Positions 32,665-41,890 of a stretch of 64,000 bases of DNA are shown one piece after another. The stretch lies in NCBI GenBank assembly GCA_051004015.1, contig JBPCKT010000149.1:14802-78801 (forward strand). The letters run 5' to 3'. The translations under genes and the position numbers were made by a program. This DNA is from SXOA01 sp051004015. Lineage in GTDB: Bacteria; Planctomycetota; Planctomycetia; Pirellulales; Pirellulaceae. The notes beneath the pieces are model-generated. The model did no database searches and was not told the DNA's origin. It was given only the letters and a program-made list of their open reading frames with translations. How positions within the stretch are numbered: the stretch's first letter is position 1; each line of letters opens with the position of its first letter.

Positions 32665-35475
32665 TCTCTTGACGTGAATCACCATCGGGCAGCTCCCCTG
32701 ATTCCCTTCCACCTGGGCGATGGCGAAGAAGGTGCGGGTTTGCTCGGGAACCCAGGGCTCGGCGCGGAGGAAGACGGTCCGCTCGGTTTGCCCTTCGGGG
32801 ATGAGGATGCCGGAGAGGCCGATGTCGTCCACAATGATGCCGTGCGGCAAGTTGGGGACATCGAAGGCAATGCGGTCATTGAAGCCGTTGCGCTCCACTC
32901 GCAGTTTGCAGGTGATGCTGCCGCCGGGGGCGATAGTGATTTCCGGCGGCTTGGGAAATCCGGTGGCCAGGGTGCCGGGCTGGACGGGGGCATCGATGTT
33001 TTCGAGATAGACGATGACTTTGGGTTTGTCGGCTCTTTTCACGCTGCCAAGGTTGTTTACGTCGTGCGTCACTTCCTTGCCGGCAATAGTGGCCGTGGCG
33101 GTGACTTTCGTGAGGCCCCAGTTCTGCTCCGTCGGCGCCGGAGCATCCGAGAGGGCGTTAATGATGCCGTGGGCTTCATAAAGGCCCGGCTGGATGACGA
33201 TCGGAGTTGACGCCTGAAAACCCGGAGGAAGGCCGGTGATGTCAATGCGGATGCTACCGCTGAAGTTGTCCAGCCGCTCCGCTTTGACACTGAACTGCTT
33301 GCCGCTGCCGGCGTTGACCGTGGGGTTCGCCCCGCTGAGCGTCACCTTGAAGTCCGGCTGCGGGCGGCGGACGATCAGGTCGTACTTGAAAGTCTCTCCC
33401 GCAAAGCTGCGGACGTCGGCGACCCGCACCAGATACGCTCCATCTGCCGGAGCGACGAACGTCATTCGTGAATCCTTGCCGAGTTTCCGCTGCGACTCGT
33501 CATCGTTTTCGAAATTGACCGTGAACACCGGCAGGCCGTTGCCGGGAAGGACTGTTCCGACCGGATATGGCAGCACCTGGTAGGCAGGCGCTCCCAAGGC
33601 GTGAGCCCGCGGCGTGGTATCCCAGAAGCAGAACCGCGCGCCGGTATCGGGATAGAGGTCGTTCTCCGCGTCCGGGCCGCGGCGCTGCCGGAACTGCTTG
33701 ACGATCTCTCCCCCGATATAGACATAGTCGTTGACGAACATCTCTTCGTAATTCTTCAGCCGAGCCCCGCGTGAATCCCCGCTGATGCCGCGGAATTCCA
33801 ATTCGCTGTCGCGGATGCAGCGGAGGAGCAGGCGCGGCACCGGCTGGCCACTGGCGGAAAGGATTTCGATCTTGGTATCGAGCGGTGAGCCGCTCCGCGA
33901 GGCGTTGGTTTCAAAGATCCACTGGTCGCCCGCTTTGGCGTCGAAGCGGTACAAGTCGCTATCGCTGGTCTGCCCATGATCGCCGCCGAAGATTCGGCCC
34001 TGGGCGATGGCGGGGAGTTTGAGCGGCGTGGCTTGAGCCGGTTCGTCGTTCGGTTCGATCTCCGCGAGCTTCGGCAGTTCTTCGAGCTTCGGCTGGGGGC
34101 CGTAATCGACTTCAGGTGGAACTTCCGCAAGCGAGACAAGAGGTTTTTCAGACTCAGCCGTTGCCGCAGCAAGTTTGTACGAGCCCGTCGTGCCGTCGAT
34201 CCGGCCAACGACAATTTCATCCCCAGCCGGCAGCACGGCCACACCCGTGGCCCAGTCGGACTGCTTCTCGAGCGTCGCACGGATCGCCATCGTCTCGGCA
34301 TTCCAGACTTTGATCAGCCGGTCTTCGCCGGAGGAGATGAGCGTCTTGCCGTCGGCGGACCAGGCGAGGCGGAGGACAGGATATTCGTGGGCGAATTTCG
34401 ATTCCAAAATCGGATTCGTCCCTTCCTTGGCCGATTCGCTCACTTGCCAAACGCGAATCCGGTTATCCACTCCTGCCGCCGCAACGCGGGTGCCATCCGG
34501 ACTAAACGCCAGGGCATACAGCTCCTTGAGCGATTCCTTGAGCGTATCCAGCCGCGTGCCGGCAGCCACATCCCACAGCTTCACCGTCCGGTCGCCACTG
34601 GCGCTGGCCAGGACTTTCCCGTCCTTGCGGAACGCCAGCTCATAAACGGCTCCGTTGTGCCCTTCCAGCGTCTTCACTTCCTTGCCATCCACCGTGTTCC
34701 AGAGCTTGATCGTGCTGTCATACGAACCGGTGGCGAGCAGCATTCCATCGGGACTCAGTCGCACGGCATACAAACTGTCTTTATGTCCCTGAAACACTTT
34801 CACCAGCGACCCCTCCGCCACTTTCCAGAGCCTCGCCTCGCCAAAGAGTCCCGGCTCACCGGCGGCGCAGACGACGTGCTGGCCATCGGCAGAGAACGTC
34901 ACCGCGTTCACATTGCCCCGATGGCCGCTGAGCTTGAACAGCGGCTTGCGCTCCGGCAGCGATTGCAGTTCCACTTCGCCATAGCGGGCGACGGCTACGA
35001 CACTTGCCTGTGGCGAAACGGCAATGGCGCTGACCACCTGGCGTGCGGGCGCGAGGAGCTTCACTTGCGGCGTCACGAGCATCGTTGGGTCCGGTCCCGC
35101 TCCCTGCGGCCCTTTCGCCCCCGCATCGATCCACGCTTTGAGGAGCGCAATCTCCTCCGGCTTCGGCTTCTCATTGTCCTTCGGCGGCATCGCCGGCTCC
35201 GCCTTGCCGGTCAGCACCAGGATCATCCGGCTCAGGTCCCCATGCCCCGGATTCACCGCCGCCCCCTTGCTCCCCCCCTTAAGGAGCGAGCCATAGCTCG
35301 CCAGCGACAACTTCCCCTCCCGCTCCTCATCGCTGTGGCAGCCGATGCAGTACTTGGTGAAGAGGGGATGGATTTGATTAGTGTAGTCGGGGGCTTGCTG
35401 GGCAAGAACGGCGCGCGTCGAGGCAACAAGTAAAGCGGTCAGAACAAATCGGTTGAGCAACATTCTCTGGTGCAT
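32659..35475 (-). CDS. Planctomycete cytochrome-c plus WD40 repeat protein
   Basis: 938 residues. Signal peptide (LLNRFVLTALLVASTRAVLAQ), then a c-type haem region (PSCyt1-like) with YCIGCHSDEEREGKLSLASYGSLLKGG and a distal EPAMPPKDNEKP. Residues about 140-440 hold some seven WD40 repeats (LFKLSGHRGNVNAVTFSADGQHVV; DSTIKLWNTVDGKEVKTLEGHNGAVYELAF; DRTVKLWDVAAG). The remaining 480 residues are beta-rich (PPC/Ig-like) with GQTSDSDLYRFDAKAGDQWIFET. Exported, probably redox-linked. The start ATG overlaps the TAA of the small gene upstream (TAATG). It is in the same gene train as the DUF1549/1553 gene. Confidence 0.9.
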   Translation of the reverse strand: MHQRMLLNRFVLTALLVASTRAVLAQQAPDYTNQIHPLFTKYCIGCHSDEEREGKLSLASYGSLLKGGSKGAAVNPGHGDLSRMILVLTGKAEPAMPPKDNEKPKPEEIALLKAWIDAGAKGPQGAGPDPTMLVTPQVKLLAPARQVVSAIAVSPQASVVAVARYGEVELQSLPERKPLFKLSGHRGNVNAVTFSADGQHVVCAAGEPGLFGEARLWKVAEGSLVKVFQGHKDSLYAVRLSPDGMLLATGSYDSTIKLWNTVDGKEVKTLEGHNGAVYELAFRKDGKVLASASGDRTVKLWDVAAGTRLDTLKESLKELYALAFSPDGTRVAAAGVDNRIRVWQVSESAKEGTNPILESKFAHEYPVLRLAWSADGKTLISSGEDRLIKVWNAETMAIRATLEKQSDWATGVAVLPAGDEIVVGRIDGTTGSYKLAAATAESEKPLVSLAEVPPEVDYGPQPKLEELPKLAEIEPNDEPAQATPLKLPAIAQGRIFGGDHGQTSDSDLYRFDAKAGDQWIFETNASRSGSPLDTKIEILSASGQPVPRLLLRCIRDSELEFRGISGDSRGARLKNYEEMFVNDYVYIGGEIVKQFRQRRGPDAENDLYPDTGARFCFWDTTPRAHALGAPAYQVLPYPVGTVLPGNGLPVFTVNFENDDESQRKLGKDSRMTFVAPADGAYLVRVADVRSFAGETFKYDLIVRRPQPDFKVTLSGANPTVNAGSGKQFSVKAERLDNFSGSIRIDITGLPPGFQASTPIVIQPGLYEAHGIINALSDAPAPTEQNWGLTKVTATATIAGKEVTHDVNNLGSVKRADKPKVIVYLENIDAPVQPGTLATGFPKPPEITIAPGGSITCKLRVERNGFNDRIAFDVPNLPHGIIVDDIGLSGILIPEGQTERTVFLRAEPWVPEQTRTFFAIAQVEGNQGSCPMVIHVKRK

Positions 35476-35720
35476 TAGAAAGGCATCTCTTTTTTGGTAA
35501 ACGGCTGGCAATGAACAATGTGTCGGTAGTCGATCCATACCATTTCGGCGTCATCCGACCCCGAAGCTTCCACTGGCGGGCGCGCCAGGGCTAAGAATCT
35601 CTTGGCGACATAGACCGCTTCAGGATGCTTTACGTCAAACGTCTCCGCAGTAGTGAGAGTGAGGCGAAAAGGCTTGAACGGCTTTCTCCCGACCAGGTGC
35701 TTAACAATGGAGCGGCGCAT
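35475..35720 (-). CDS. Small conserved protein, 81 aa, paralogue A
   Basis: MRRSIVKHLVGRKPFKPFRLTLTTA onward. The pattern KPFxPFRLxxxxxExxDVxHPExxxVAxxxL is shared with the product of 35731-35973, so they are paralogues placed in tandem. Rather common small protein family in planctomycetes; function unknown to me. Its stop TAA overlaps the ATG of the WD40/cytochrome gene (TAATG), so translation is coupled. Confidence 0.75.
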   Translation of the reverse strand: MRRSIVKHLVGRKPFKPFRLTLTTAETFDVKHPEAVYVAKRFLALARPPVEASGSDDAEMVWIDYRHIVHCQPFTKKEMPF

Positions 35721-35730
35721 GATGTCACAT

Positions 35731-35973
35731 TTATGTCTTGACGGCTGCTGTCAGTGGTTCGACTCGTGCAATGTCCTCGAAACCCAGCCAGGTTCCATCA
35801 CTAGCCGCCGGCGGCGGCTCTTTGGGATCGGGCTGCCCGATGGTGAGCATATTTCCGGCGACCAGCATGAGTCGAGGATGCCAAACATCGATGGCCTCAT
35901 CCACCACCGTGATAATCCGAAACGGCTGAAACGGCCGCTGTCGCCACAGGCGGAGGACTTCGTCTTTAGTCAT
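35731..35973 (-). CDS. Small conserved protein, 80 aa, paralogue B
   Basis: Start at MTKDEVLRLWRQRPFQPFR. It aligns with the product of 35475-35720 through PFQPFRIITVVDEAIDVWHPRLMLVAGNML and ends with the related IARVEPL core. No membrane segment or signal. It lies 16 bp after the DUF4272 gene and 10 bp before paralogue A. The pair may have arisen by local duplication and then diverged; a role alongside each other as hetero-oligomer is possible but unsupported. Confidence 0.7.
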   Translation of the reverse strand: MTKDEVLRLWRQRPFQPFRIITVVDEAIDVWHPRLMLVAGNMLTIGQPDPKEPPPAASDGTWLGFEDIARVEPLTAAVKT

Positions 35974-35989
35974 GTTCTTGTCTCCATCA

Positions 35990-36610
35990 TTATGAGTCGC
36001 ATGTGACCTCATCCCACTCCTGAAACTCGTCCAACCATTCGAACGCATAACGACGTTCATAAAGAACGCCGTAATCCAAGTCATCGGGAAGCGGCTCGTT
36101 TCGCCGCTTTGCTTGTTTTGCATAGCACCACAAGTTGTACGTCCTGTCATCTTCCGCAAGTATCTCGCCCGGAGTTCGCAATTTTGCACTCGACACGAAA
36201 TCTCCGATTGTCTCTCCCAAAGCAGGGATAATTTCGTCGACCAACCGACGCGAGTCGCACTGCTGTGTAGGTAAGCCCAGCGAGTCAACTTTGCTAATGA
36301 TCCACAATAGCGCCCATTCAGTTTCCTGTCGCCATTGCATCTTCATCACTTCCCTTTCCGAACGACTTTGGGCCTGTAGAAACGCAAGCTCCTGGGGCGA
36401 CACATCGCCCATGATTCCTTGTGACTCAAACCACTCCAAAATGGGCTCAGAATCGCATTCGTAAGCAACGGCAACAATTCCTTGTAGGATCAGGCAGCGT
36501 TTGGCGATGTCAGCAGCGGATCGGGCGTACGCCTTGTCGAAATCAGTGATTGCTGGCGGTATCTCCTCAATGCTTATGTCGTGGGCGCGTGCCCAATCTG
36601 CCGTATTCAT
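35990..36610 (-). CDS. DUF4272 domain protein
   Basis: 206 residues. The family stretch is ADIAKRCLILQGIVAVAYECDSEPILEWFESQGIMGDVSPQELAFLQAQS, followed by MQWRQETEWALLWIISKVDSLGLPTQQCD, both typical of DUF4272, a family of soluble proteins often linked to polymorphic toxin immunity or regulatory roles but with no proven activity. The initiator is MNTADW (36610) or MLMNTADW (36616). It lies 13 bp after the DUF1549/1553 gene on the same strand. Confidence 0.82.
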   Translation of the reverse strand: MNTADWARAHDISIEEIPPAITDFDKAYARSAADIAKRCLILQGIVAVAYECDSEPILEWFESQGIMGDVSPQELAFLQAQSRSEREVMKMQWRQETEWALLWIISKVDSLGLPTQQCDSRRLVDEIIPALGETIGDFVSSAKLRTPGEILAEDDRTYNLWCYAKQAKRRNEPLPDDLDYGVLYERRYAFEWLDEFQEWDEVTCDS

Positions 36611-36623
36611 CAACACAACTCGC

Positions 36624-39161
36624 TCAGTGATTAAACAAAAACTCTCGCCCGCTCAGCACGCTCCAGTACAAATCTTCGATCACCCCCCGCCGCTCTTCCG
36701 GCTTGGCGGCAGCGAGCTCGGCGGAGAGCTTTTGCTTCTCGGCGTCACTGGGGAAGCGGGAGAGCGCTGCCAGGTACAAATCTTCGATCACCTTGTCGTT
36801 GGAAGCCTCCGCGGACGCTTTCTCCGCGGCGCTCCCTTTGGCTTCCAGCTTCTTGTTCACGGTGTCGCCGTTGAACATGTGCAGGACCTGGGTCATGCTC
36901 GGCTCGTCGCTTCGTTCGCAGTCGCAGGTGATCAGGCGGACCGGCTGGCCGAAGGTTTTCAGGAAGTAGGAATCGACGGAGACGTCCGGCAGTTGCAGGG
37001 CTCGCCTAGCCGGGGCGGGGTCCCCCGGTTTGCCGTCGGCTTTGAGATAGATGAACTTCGTCGGCGAGTCGGTCACCTGCGAAATCGCGTCCAGCAGCAC
37101 TTCCGCCTTCAGCCGCCGGGGAGTGTAGCGGGCATAGAACCGCTCATCGGCTCTGTTCTCCGGCAGCGGAGCGGAATCCCGCTGATAGGCCGCCGATTGC
37201 AGAATGGCCCGCATGAGCTGCTTGAGGTCGTAATTGTTGTCGGCGAAATATTTGGCCGCGGCGTCGAGCAGCTTTTCGTTGCTCGCCGGGTTGGTGACAC
37301 GCATGTCATCGACCCGCTCGACTAGGCCGACGCCGAAGAAATTAGCCCACATGCGGTTGGTGATGGCCCGCGTGAAGTAGGGGTTGTCCTTCGACGTGAG
37401 CCACTGAGCGAGGGCAATCCGCCGGTCGCCGTTGTTGTCAAACGGAATCGCCTGGCCATCCAGCGGTTGGGGAGGCTGAGGAGTGCCGCGGCTGGGCTGA
37501 ATAAGCTCACCCTGCGTGTCGGAGTAGACGGTCCGCAAGCCGTCGCCGCCGCGGAAGTCGCCCCCCCAACCCTTGGCCCGCACGCGGCTGAACATGTTGG
37601 CCATGCCGTAGTACTGGTCGTTGGTCCATTTTTCCAGCGGGTGGTTGTGGCACTTGGCACAGCCAATGGAGAGCCCCAAAAACGCCTGGCTCACCGTTTC
37701 CGCCATCACCTCCGGGTCCTGATGCAGCGCGTAGAAATTGGCCGCCCCATTTTCGTGCGTGCTGCCGCTGGCGGTGACAATCTCGTAGACGAACTTGTCC
37801 CACGGCTTATTCTGCTCGACGCTCTTGCGAATGAAGCCGTAGTACGCCTTGATCGCGTCCGGCCTCAGGCGCTCGCCGGACAGCAGCAGCAAATCCGACC
37901 ATTTATAGGCCCAGTAATCGACAAACTCCGGCCGGCTGAGGAGCTGGTCAATCAGCTTGTCCCGCTTGTCGGCGGAGGCATCGGCGAGGAACGCCCGCGT
38001 CTCGTCAGCCGTCGGCAGCGTGCCGATGGTGTCGAGGAAGGCCCGCCGCAGGAACGTTCCGTCATCGCAGGTGGGAGACGGCGGAAGCTTGAGTGCGGTC
38101 AGCTTTTCGTTCACCAGGTCGTCCAGAAAGTTCCGCCGTTCCGCATTCGCAAAGACCTCGGGCTTGACGTCATTCACATACGGCACAGTCAGGAAAGCCA
38201 TCGCGTTGTAGTTCAGATACCAGACTTTAATCGCCCCTTCGCCGCTGCCAACGATTTTCACTTCGCCACGCTCGCCGACGGACGCCACAGAGCTCGTCAC
38301 CGACGTATATTTTGCCCAGCGAGTCGCATCCTCGACATGTCCATCGGTGAAATGCGCCAGCACAATCAATTGCTGACCCGCGCCGACTCCCTGCGTCGAA
38401 TACTTCGGCAGCACTTCCAAGCTGGAAATCTGCGGATCGCTCTCCTTCGGCCCCGGCGCGCCGGAAGCAATCCATTCCGCCAATACCCGATACTCTTGCG
38501 TGGACGGATCGAGCTTGATGCCCCCCTTATGCGGCAAGAGGCCCGTCGGCTTGGTCAAAATCAAGCTCCGCCCCGGATCGCTCGGCACCACCCGCCGCCC
38601 CAGCGCCTGCCGCGTGAGATAGCTATAGTCCGCATCGACATCGAACCCAAACAGCGTCAGCCGAAAACCCTTCTGCCCTGCCCGCGCTCCGTGACAAGCC
38701 CCGGCATTGCAACCTTGCTTCGATAGCACCGACTCCACATGATTCCGAAAGCTCCACGCAAACGGCTGGTCCTGGCCAGTCACCGTAACTTCGGACGTCG
38801 CCGTTTGTTCGCCAACCTTTGCGGAAATCGTCGCCTTCCCGTTGCCGACGGGAATTGCTACGGAGTTCTCAACCTTGACGACCCTCTCATCGCTGCTCGA
38901 AAACTGCACCCCTTCCGTCGCCTGGCCGAACATCTGCTCGCCGCGCTTCCATTGGGGGACGAGGGTTTGGCGAGATTCTTTGGTGGACAGGCTAATTTTG
39001 GCGGGAAGCAAGATGACCTCTTGCGCCAGCAGTGATTTGCATCCTATTGAAAGAATTAGAATGCTCAGACAAAAACAAAATGTCCGGCAAGTCCGACCAT
39101 TCTGGCAATCAATACCCTCTCGCGCGCGCATCGTCCGTTCCTTCACTTGAAAGTCGCTCAT
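36624..39161 (-). CDS. DUF1549/DUF1553 (PSCyt2/PSD1) protein
   Basis: 845 residues. Signal segment (TCRTFCFCLSILILSIGCKSLLA), a bacterial Ig-like domain about 50-135, a haem-type region QGCNAGACHGARAGQKGFRLTLFGFD (Cx4CH), a second Ig-like part, DUF1549 from FANAERRNFLDDLVNEKL with GCAKCHNHPLEKW (CxxCH), and DUF1553 from GDRRIALAQWLTSKDNPYFTRAITNRMWANFFG. Planctomycetes have many such exported proteins paired with DUF1501 genes. Here DUF1501 (39705) is upstream but separated by a toxin-antitoxin-like pair, and the start ATG overlaps the stop of the toxin gene. Function in the periplasm not proved. Confidence 0.95.
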   Translation of the reverse strand: MSDFQVKERTMRAREGIDCQNGRTCRTFCFCLSILILSIGCKSLLAQEVILLPAKISLSTKESRQTLVPQWKRGEQMFGQATEGVQFSSSDERVVKVENSVAIPVGNGKATISAKVGEQTATSEVTVTGQDQPFAWSFRNHVESVLSKQGCNAGACHGARAGQKGFRLTLFGFDVDADYSYLTRQALGRRVVPSDPGRSLILTKPTGLLPHKGGIKLDPSTQEYRVLAEWIASGAPGPKESDPQISSLEVLPKYSTQGVGAGQQLIVLAHFTDGHVEDATRWAKYTSVTSSVASVGERGEVKIVGSGEGAIKVWYLNYNAMAFLTVPYVNDVKPEVFANAERRNFLDDLVNEKLTALKLPPSPTCDDGTFLRRAFLDTIGTLPTADETRAFLADASADKRDKLIDQLLSRPEFVDYWAYKWSDLLLLSGERLRPDAIKAYYGFIRKSVEQNKPWDKFVYEIVTASGSTHENGAANFYALHQDPEVMAETVSQAFLGLSIGCAKCHNHPLEKWTNDQYYGMANMFSRVRAKGWGGDFRGGDGLRTVYSDTQGELIQPSRGTPQPPQPLDGQAIPFDNNGDRRIALAQWLTSKDNPYFTRAITNRMWANFFGVGLVERVDDMRVTNPASNEKLLDAAAKYFADNNYDLKQLMRAILQSAAYQRDSAPLPENRADERFYARYTPRRLKAEVLLDAISQVTDSPTKFIYLKADGKPGDPAPARRALQLPDVSVDSYFLKTFGQPVRLITCDCERSDEPSMTQVLHMFNGDTVNKKLEAKGSAAEKASAEASNDKVIEDLYLAALSRFPSDAEKQKLSAELAAAKPEERRGVIEDLYWSVLSGREFLFNH

Positions 39162-39424
39162 TCAGATTCTTCCGGAGCATGCCAAACAGCCGACACCAGC
39201 ACCTTCATATCATGGCCGTTCACCTCGAAATCGACCCCCAGTGACAAAACGGCAATCGCCCCTGCGTTCGAAACCACTTCGTATTTTTCATCGAAGGGAT
39301 TCTCCGACAGCAGCCGGTCGATTTCATTTGCGGCGTCAGCAACCGTCTGGCGGTCAGTGGAGTCCAGCCATAGACGCGCGAGTTCGTTCGCAGCATCGGG
39401 CTCCCAGATGACGGTGTATTTCAT
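39158..39424 (-). CDS. ParE/RelE-type toxin-like protein
   Basis: 88 residues, MKYTVIWEPDAANELARLWLDSTD start, AADAANEIDRLL-type helix and a strand-rich core ending MKVLVSAVWHAPE. It is homologous to the protein at 19147-19431. Its start overlaps the antitoxin-like gene (39421-39424) and its stop overlaps the DUF1549/1553 start (39158-39161), both ATGA. Whether it is a live toxin cannot be told from sequence. Confidence 0.75.
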   Translation of the reverse strand: MKYTVIWEPDAANELARLWLDSTDRQTVADAANEIDRLLSENPFDEKYEVVSNAGAIAVLSLGVDFEVNGHDMKVLVSAVWHAPEESE

Positions 39425-39666
39425 GGGAACTTTTCCGGATGTTCCTTCCGCATTTTCTCCCAGAACAACGCGAGGGTGGTTCCGCCCGGCTCAGCAAGTC
39501 GCCGGGCGCGTTCGTCAGGGGTCAAAGGGGACTTCACGCTTCGCGGAGTCAAGTCTGCGGGGACAAAGTATCCCAGTAGCTTTCCACTCGTGTCTCGTAA
39601 TGTCAGGTATTCGTGCGCATGGTTAAGACGCGAAACGGTGTCAGCATCCAACGTGACTTGAGTCAT
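39421..39666 (-). CDS. Antitoxin-like partner of the ParE-type protein
   Basis: 81 residues. A short beta domain MTQVTLDADTVSRLNHAHEYL, RDTSGKLLGYFVPA and a tail SPLTPDERARRLAEPGGTTLALFWEKMRKEHPEKFP of the type found before ParE-like genes in planctomycetes. A strong GGAGGAG Shine-Dalgarno lies 7 bases before the ATG. It is the first gene of the pair, 38 bp after the DUF1501 gene, so it is probably transcribed with the DUF1501/DUF1549 operon. Confidence 0.72.
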   Translation of the reverse strand: MTQVTLDADTVSRLNHAHEYLTLRDTSGKLLGYFVPADLTPRSVKSPLTPDERARRLAEPGGTTLALFWEKMRKEHPEKFP

Positions 39667-39682
39667 TGTATTCTCCTCCTTT

Positions 39683-39698
39683 CTGCGGTTTGCCGCAG
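39683..39698 (-). terminator. Small hairpin after DUF1501 gene
   Basis: CTGCGG, 4-base loop, CCGCAG in the 38-bp gap between the DUF1501 stop and the antitoxin-like start. There is no T-run; attenuation or RNA stability is as likely as termination. Confidence 0.35.
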
Positions 39699-39704
39699 TG
39701 TTCT

Positions 39705-41084
39705 CTAAAACAGCTCCTTCACCTCATGCTTCCCAAAGTCCACCAGCGGGAACGGCCGGCCCGCCGGCCCCGGCAGCGAAGTTTCCAGGTCGAAGCCGAG
39801 GCTCTTGTAAATGGTGCCGACGATTTCCGGCGGCTCAACGGGACGTTCGGCGGGGTAGGCGCCGATGGGGTCGCTGCGGCCGATGGCCCGGCCCCCCTGG
39901 ATGCCGCCGCCGGCGAAGTAGGCGGAGAAGCACTGCGGCCAGTGGTCCCGCCCGCCGGCCGGGTTGATCCGCGGCGTGCGGCCGAACTCCGCCAGGTTGC
40001 AGACCAGCGTCTCGGCCAGCATCCCCCGCTCGCTCAGGTCTTCGATCAGGGCGGCATACGCCTGGTCATACATCGGGGCGACGATGTTTTTCATCCCCTC
40101 GATGCTGGTGAAGGGTTTGCTGCCGTGGATGTCCCAGGTGATTTCGTCGAACACAGTGAGGAACGTATTCACCGTCACGAACCGCACCCCCGCCTCAATC
40201 AGCCGCCGGGCGAGCAGGCAGCACTGCCCGAACCGGTTCAGCCCATACTTCTCCCGCAGCGCTTGCGGCTCTTTGGTCAGGTCGAAGGCGGCCCGGGCTT
40301 GCGGGCTGGTCATCATGCGGTAGGCAGCTTCGAAGTTGGCGTCCATCAGCTTGGCGCTGGGGCTGGCGTCGAATTCTTTCACCTTCTCTTCCACAATCTG
40401 CCGCATGCGGCGGCGGCGGTCGAGCCGGGCATCCCCCAGTTCCGCCGGCGGCAGCAGGTCCGGCACCTTGAAGTTCGGCTTGCTCGGGTCGGCGAGGAGC
40501 ACGAAGGGGTCGTAAGCTTTGCCGAGAAAACCCGCCTCTTGTCCATGCGGCAAATTCCCGCCCGTCGAGCCCATCTTCTCGGGCAGGACGACATGTGGCG
40601 GCAAGTCAGTCTTCGGCCCCCGCAGATACGCCAGGGCACAGCCGGCATGCGGCGAGTTGATGCCGCCCGTGAACAGCCGCCCGGTCTGCAGCATCTGATG
40701 TCCCGTATCATGCACGGCGGCGGCAGTGTGGTAGCAGCTCCGGACGAGCGAGAACTTGTCGGCAATCTGGGCATGCCGCGGCAGGATTTCCGTAATCTGG
40801 AATTCCCCTTTCGTGGAGATCGGCTTGAACGGCCCCCGAATCTCCGCTGCCGCGTCGGGCTTGGGATCGAAGGTGTCCATCTGACTCGGCGCACCGAGGT
40901 TGAAAATCATGATCACCGAGCGGTTGTCATGCTCCTTCTTCTTCTCTTCCGCGGCCGCCCCCTCCGCCGCCAACAATTGCGGCAGCGTCAGCCCCACCGC
41001 CCCCAAGGCTCCCACCTGCAAGAAATCCCGCCTGGTCACCCCATCGCAAGTATGCGCCGTCCCTTCGCCTGTAATTCTCAGCAT
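39705..41084 (-). CDS. DUF1501 family protein
   Basis: 459 residues from the ATG at 41084, which has GGGAG 9 bases upstream. Twin-arginine leader VTRRDFLQVGALGAVGLTLPQLLAAEG, then the family body with FNLGAPSQMDTFDPKPDAAAEIRG, FAGGGIQGGRAIGRSDPIGAYP and the final RPFPLVDFGKHEVKELF. Tat export follows from the leader. The usual DUF1549/1553 partner is at 36624-39161, but the toxin-antitoxin-like pair intervenes. Confidence 0.95.
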   Translation of the reverse strand: MLRITGEGTAHTCDGVTRRDFLQVGALGAVGLTLPQLLAAEGAAAEEKKKEHDNRSVIMIFNLGAPSQMDTFDPKPDAAAEIRGPFKPISTKGEFQITEILPRHAQIADKFSLVRSCYHTAAAVHDTGHQMLQTGRLFTGGINSPHAGCALAYLRGPKTDLPPHVVLPEKMGSTGGNLPHGQEAGFLGKAYDPFVLLADPSKPNFKVPDLLPPAELGDARLDRRRRMRQIVEEKVKEFDASPSAKLMDANFEAAYRMMTSPQARAAFDLTKEPQALREKYGLNRFGQCCLLARRLIEAGVRFVTVNTFLTVFDEITWDIHGSKPFTSIEGMKNIVAPMYDQAYAALIEDLSERGMLAETLVCNLAEFGRTPRINPAGGRDHWPQCFSAYFAGGGIQGGRAIGRSDPIGAYPAERPVEPPEIVGTIYKSLGFDLETSLPGPAGRPFPLVDFGKHEVKELF

Positions 41085-41890
41085 CGCTGCATCTCCCGCA
41101 GTAAAAACGCCGGCACCCGCCAACCGCCCCAGCCGCTTCTTTTCCAAAAGGAAAGGGAGCCCGGCAAAGGCGTGGTTCGTAGCCATTCAGAGTACCACGG
41201 CTAGGAGGGAAGGGCAATTTCCGGGCGGACGCGACTGGTGGTTCCAATGGCCCGCCCGTGCCGCCCCGAACCCACCTGATTGGGGCATTTTGATTCATGT
41301 TTTCGACTTATTGTTTTCAATGTAACTTACGACATAAACATTAAGTGTAATGTTATTGTTACCTTTCACTTACGATTTTGATTCACGCCGTAAGTCCATG
41401 AATCAAGACCCGAAAATGGCCCTTTTTGATTCACCGAAACCGGCAAAGGGCTCTTTCCGCGGCTGAATCAATATTGCGGGCTCGGCGCGGTCGCCGCCCG
41501 GCCGTAGAGATCATCGAGGCACGACTCTTCCGACTCGGCTTTCGCGCGCAACTTCAGCGCCGGCCATTTGTCCATGGAATGCACGGTCTACTACCAATTC
41601 GCCAAAGCCGCCGGCCCGGCATTTTCCGCAAGGAAAGGGCGATTGCTACAGGTACGCGCCGGACCGACTACCGCAATTATACTCTTGTTCACGTTCCAAA
41701 CAGGACTTTTCATGGGCGTCGGTCGATTTTTTGCAAGAATATTACCCCGGCCCACCTGGCTTCGATTACCACGGTTGAGGCGGATATCTGAAGAGAATCA
41801 GGCATGGTACATTCAGCACGGTGTTGGGCGGACTCCGTTGGACCGTCACCACCTCGTTTTGCGCGAATATTTCCATCAGGAGACTCTGGC
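41085..41890. other. Intergenic region, AT-rich island with TTGATTCA words
   Basis: No convincing gene in 806 bp. From about 41287 to 41475 the DNA is AT-rich against its surroundings and holds TTGATTCA on the plus strand at 41290, 41378 and 41426 and on the minus strand at 41399 and 41464. ACTTACGA occurs at 41325 and 41368 with an inverse CGTAAGT at 41389. From 41490 to 41880 several weak open frames exist, none with a start, family resemblance or ribosome site worth calling. Confidence 0.5.
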
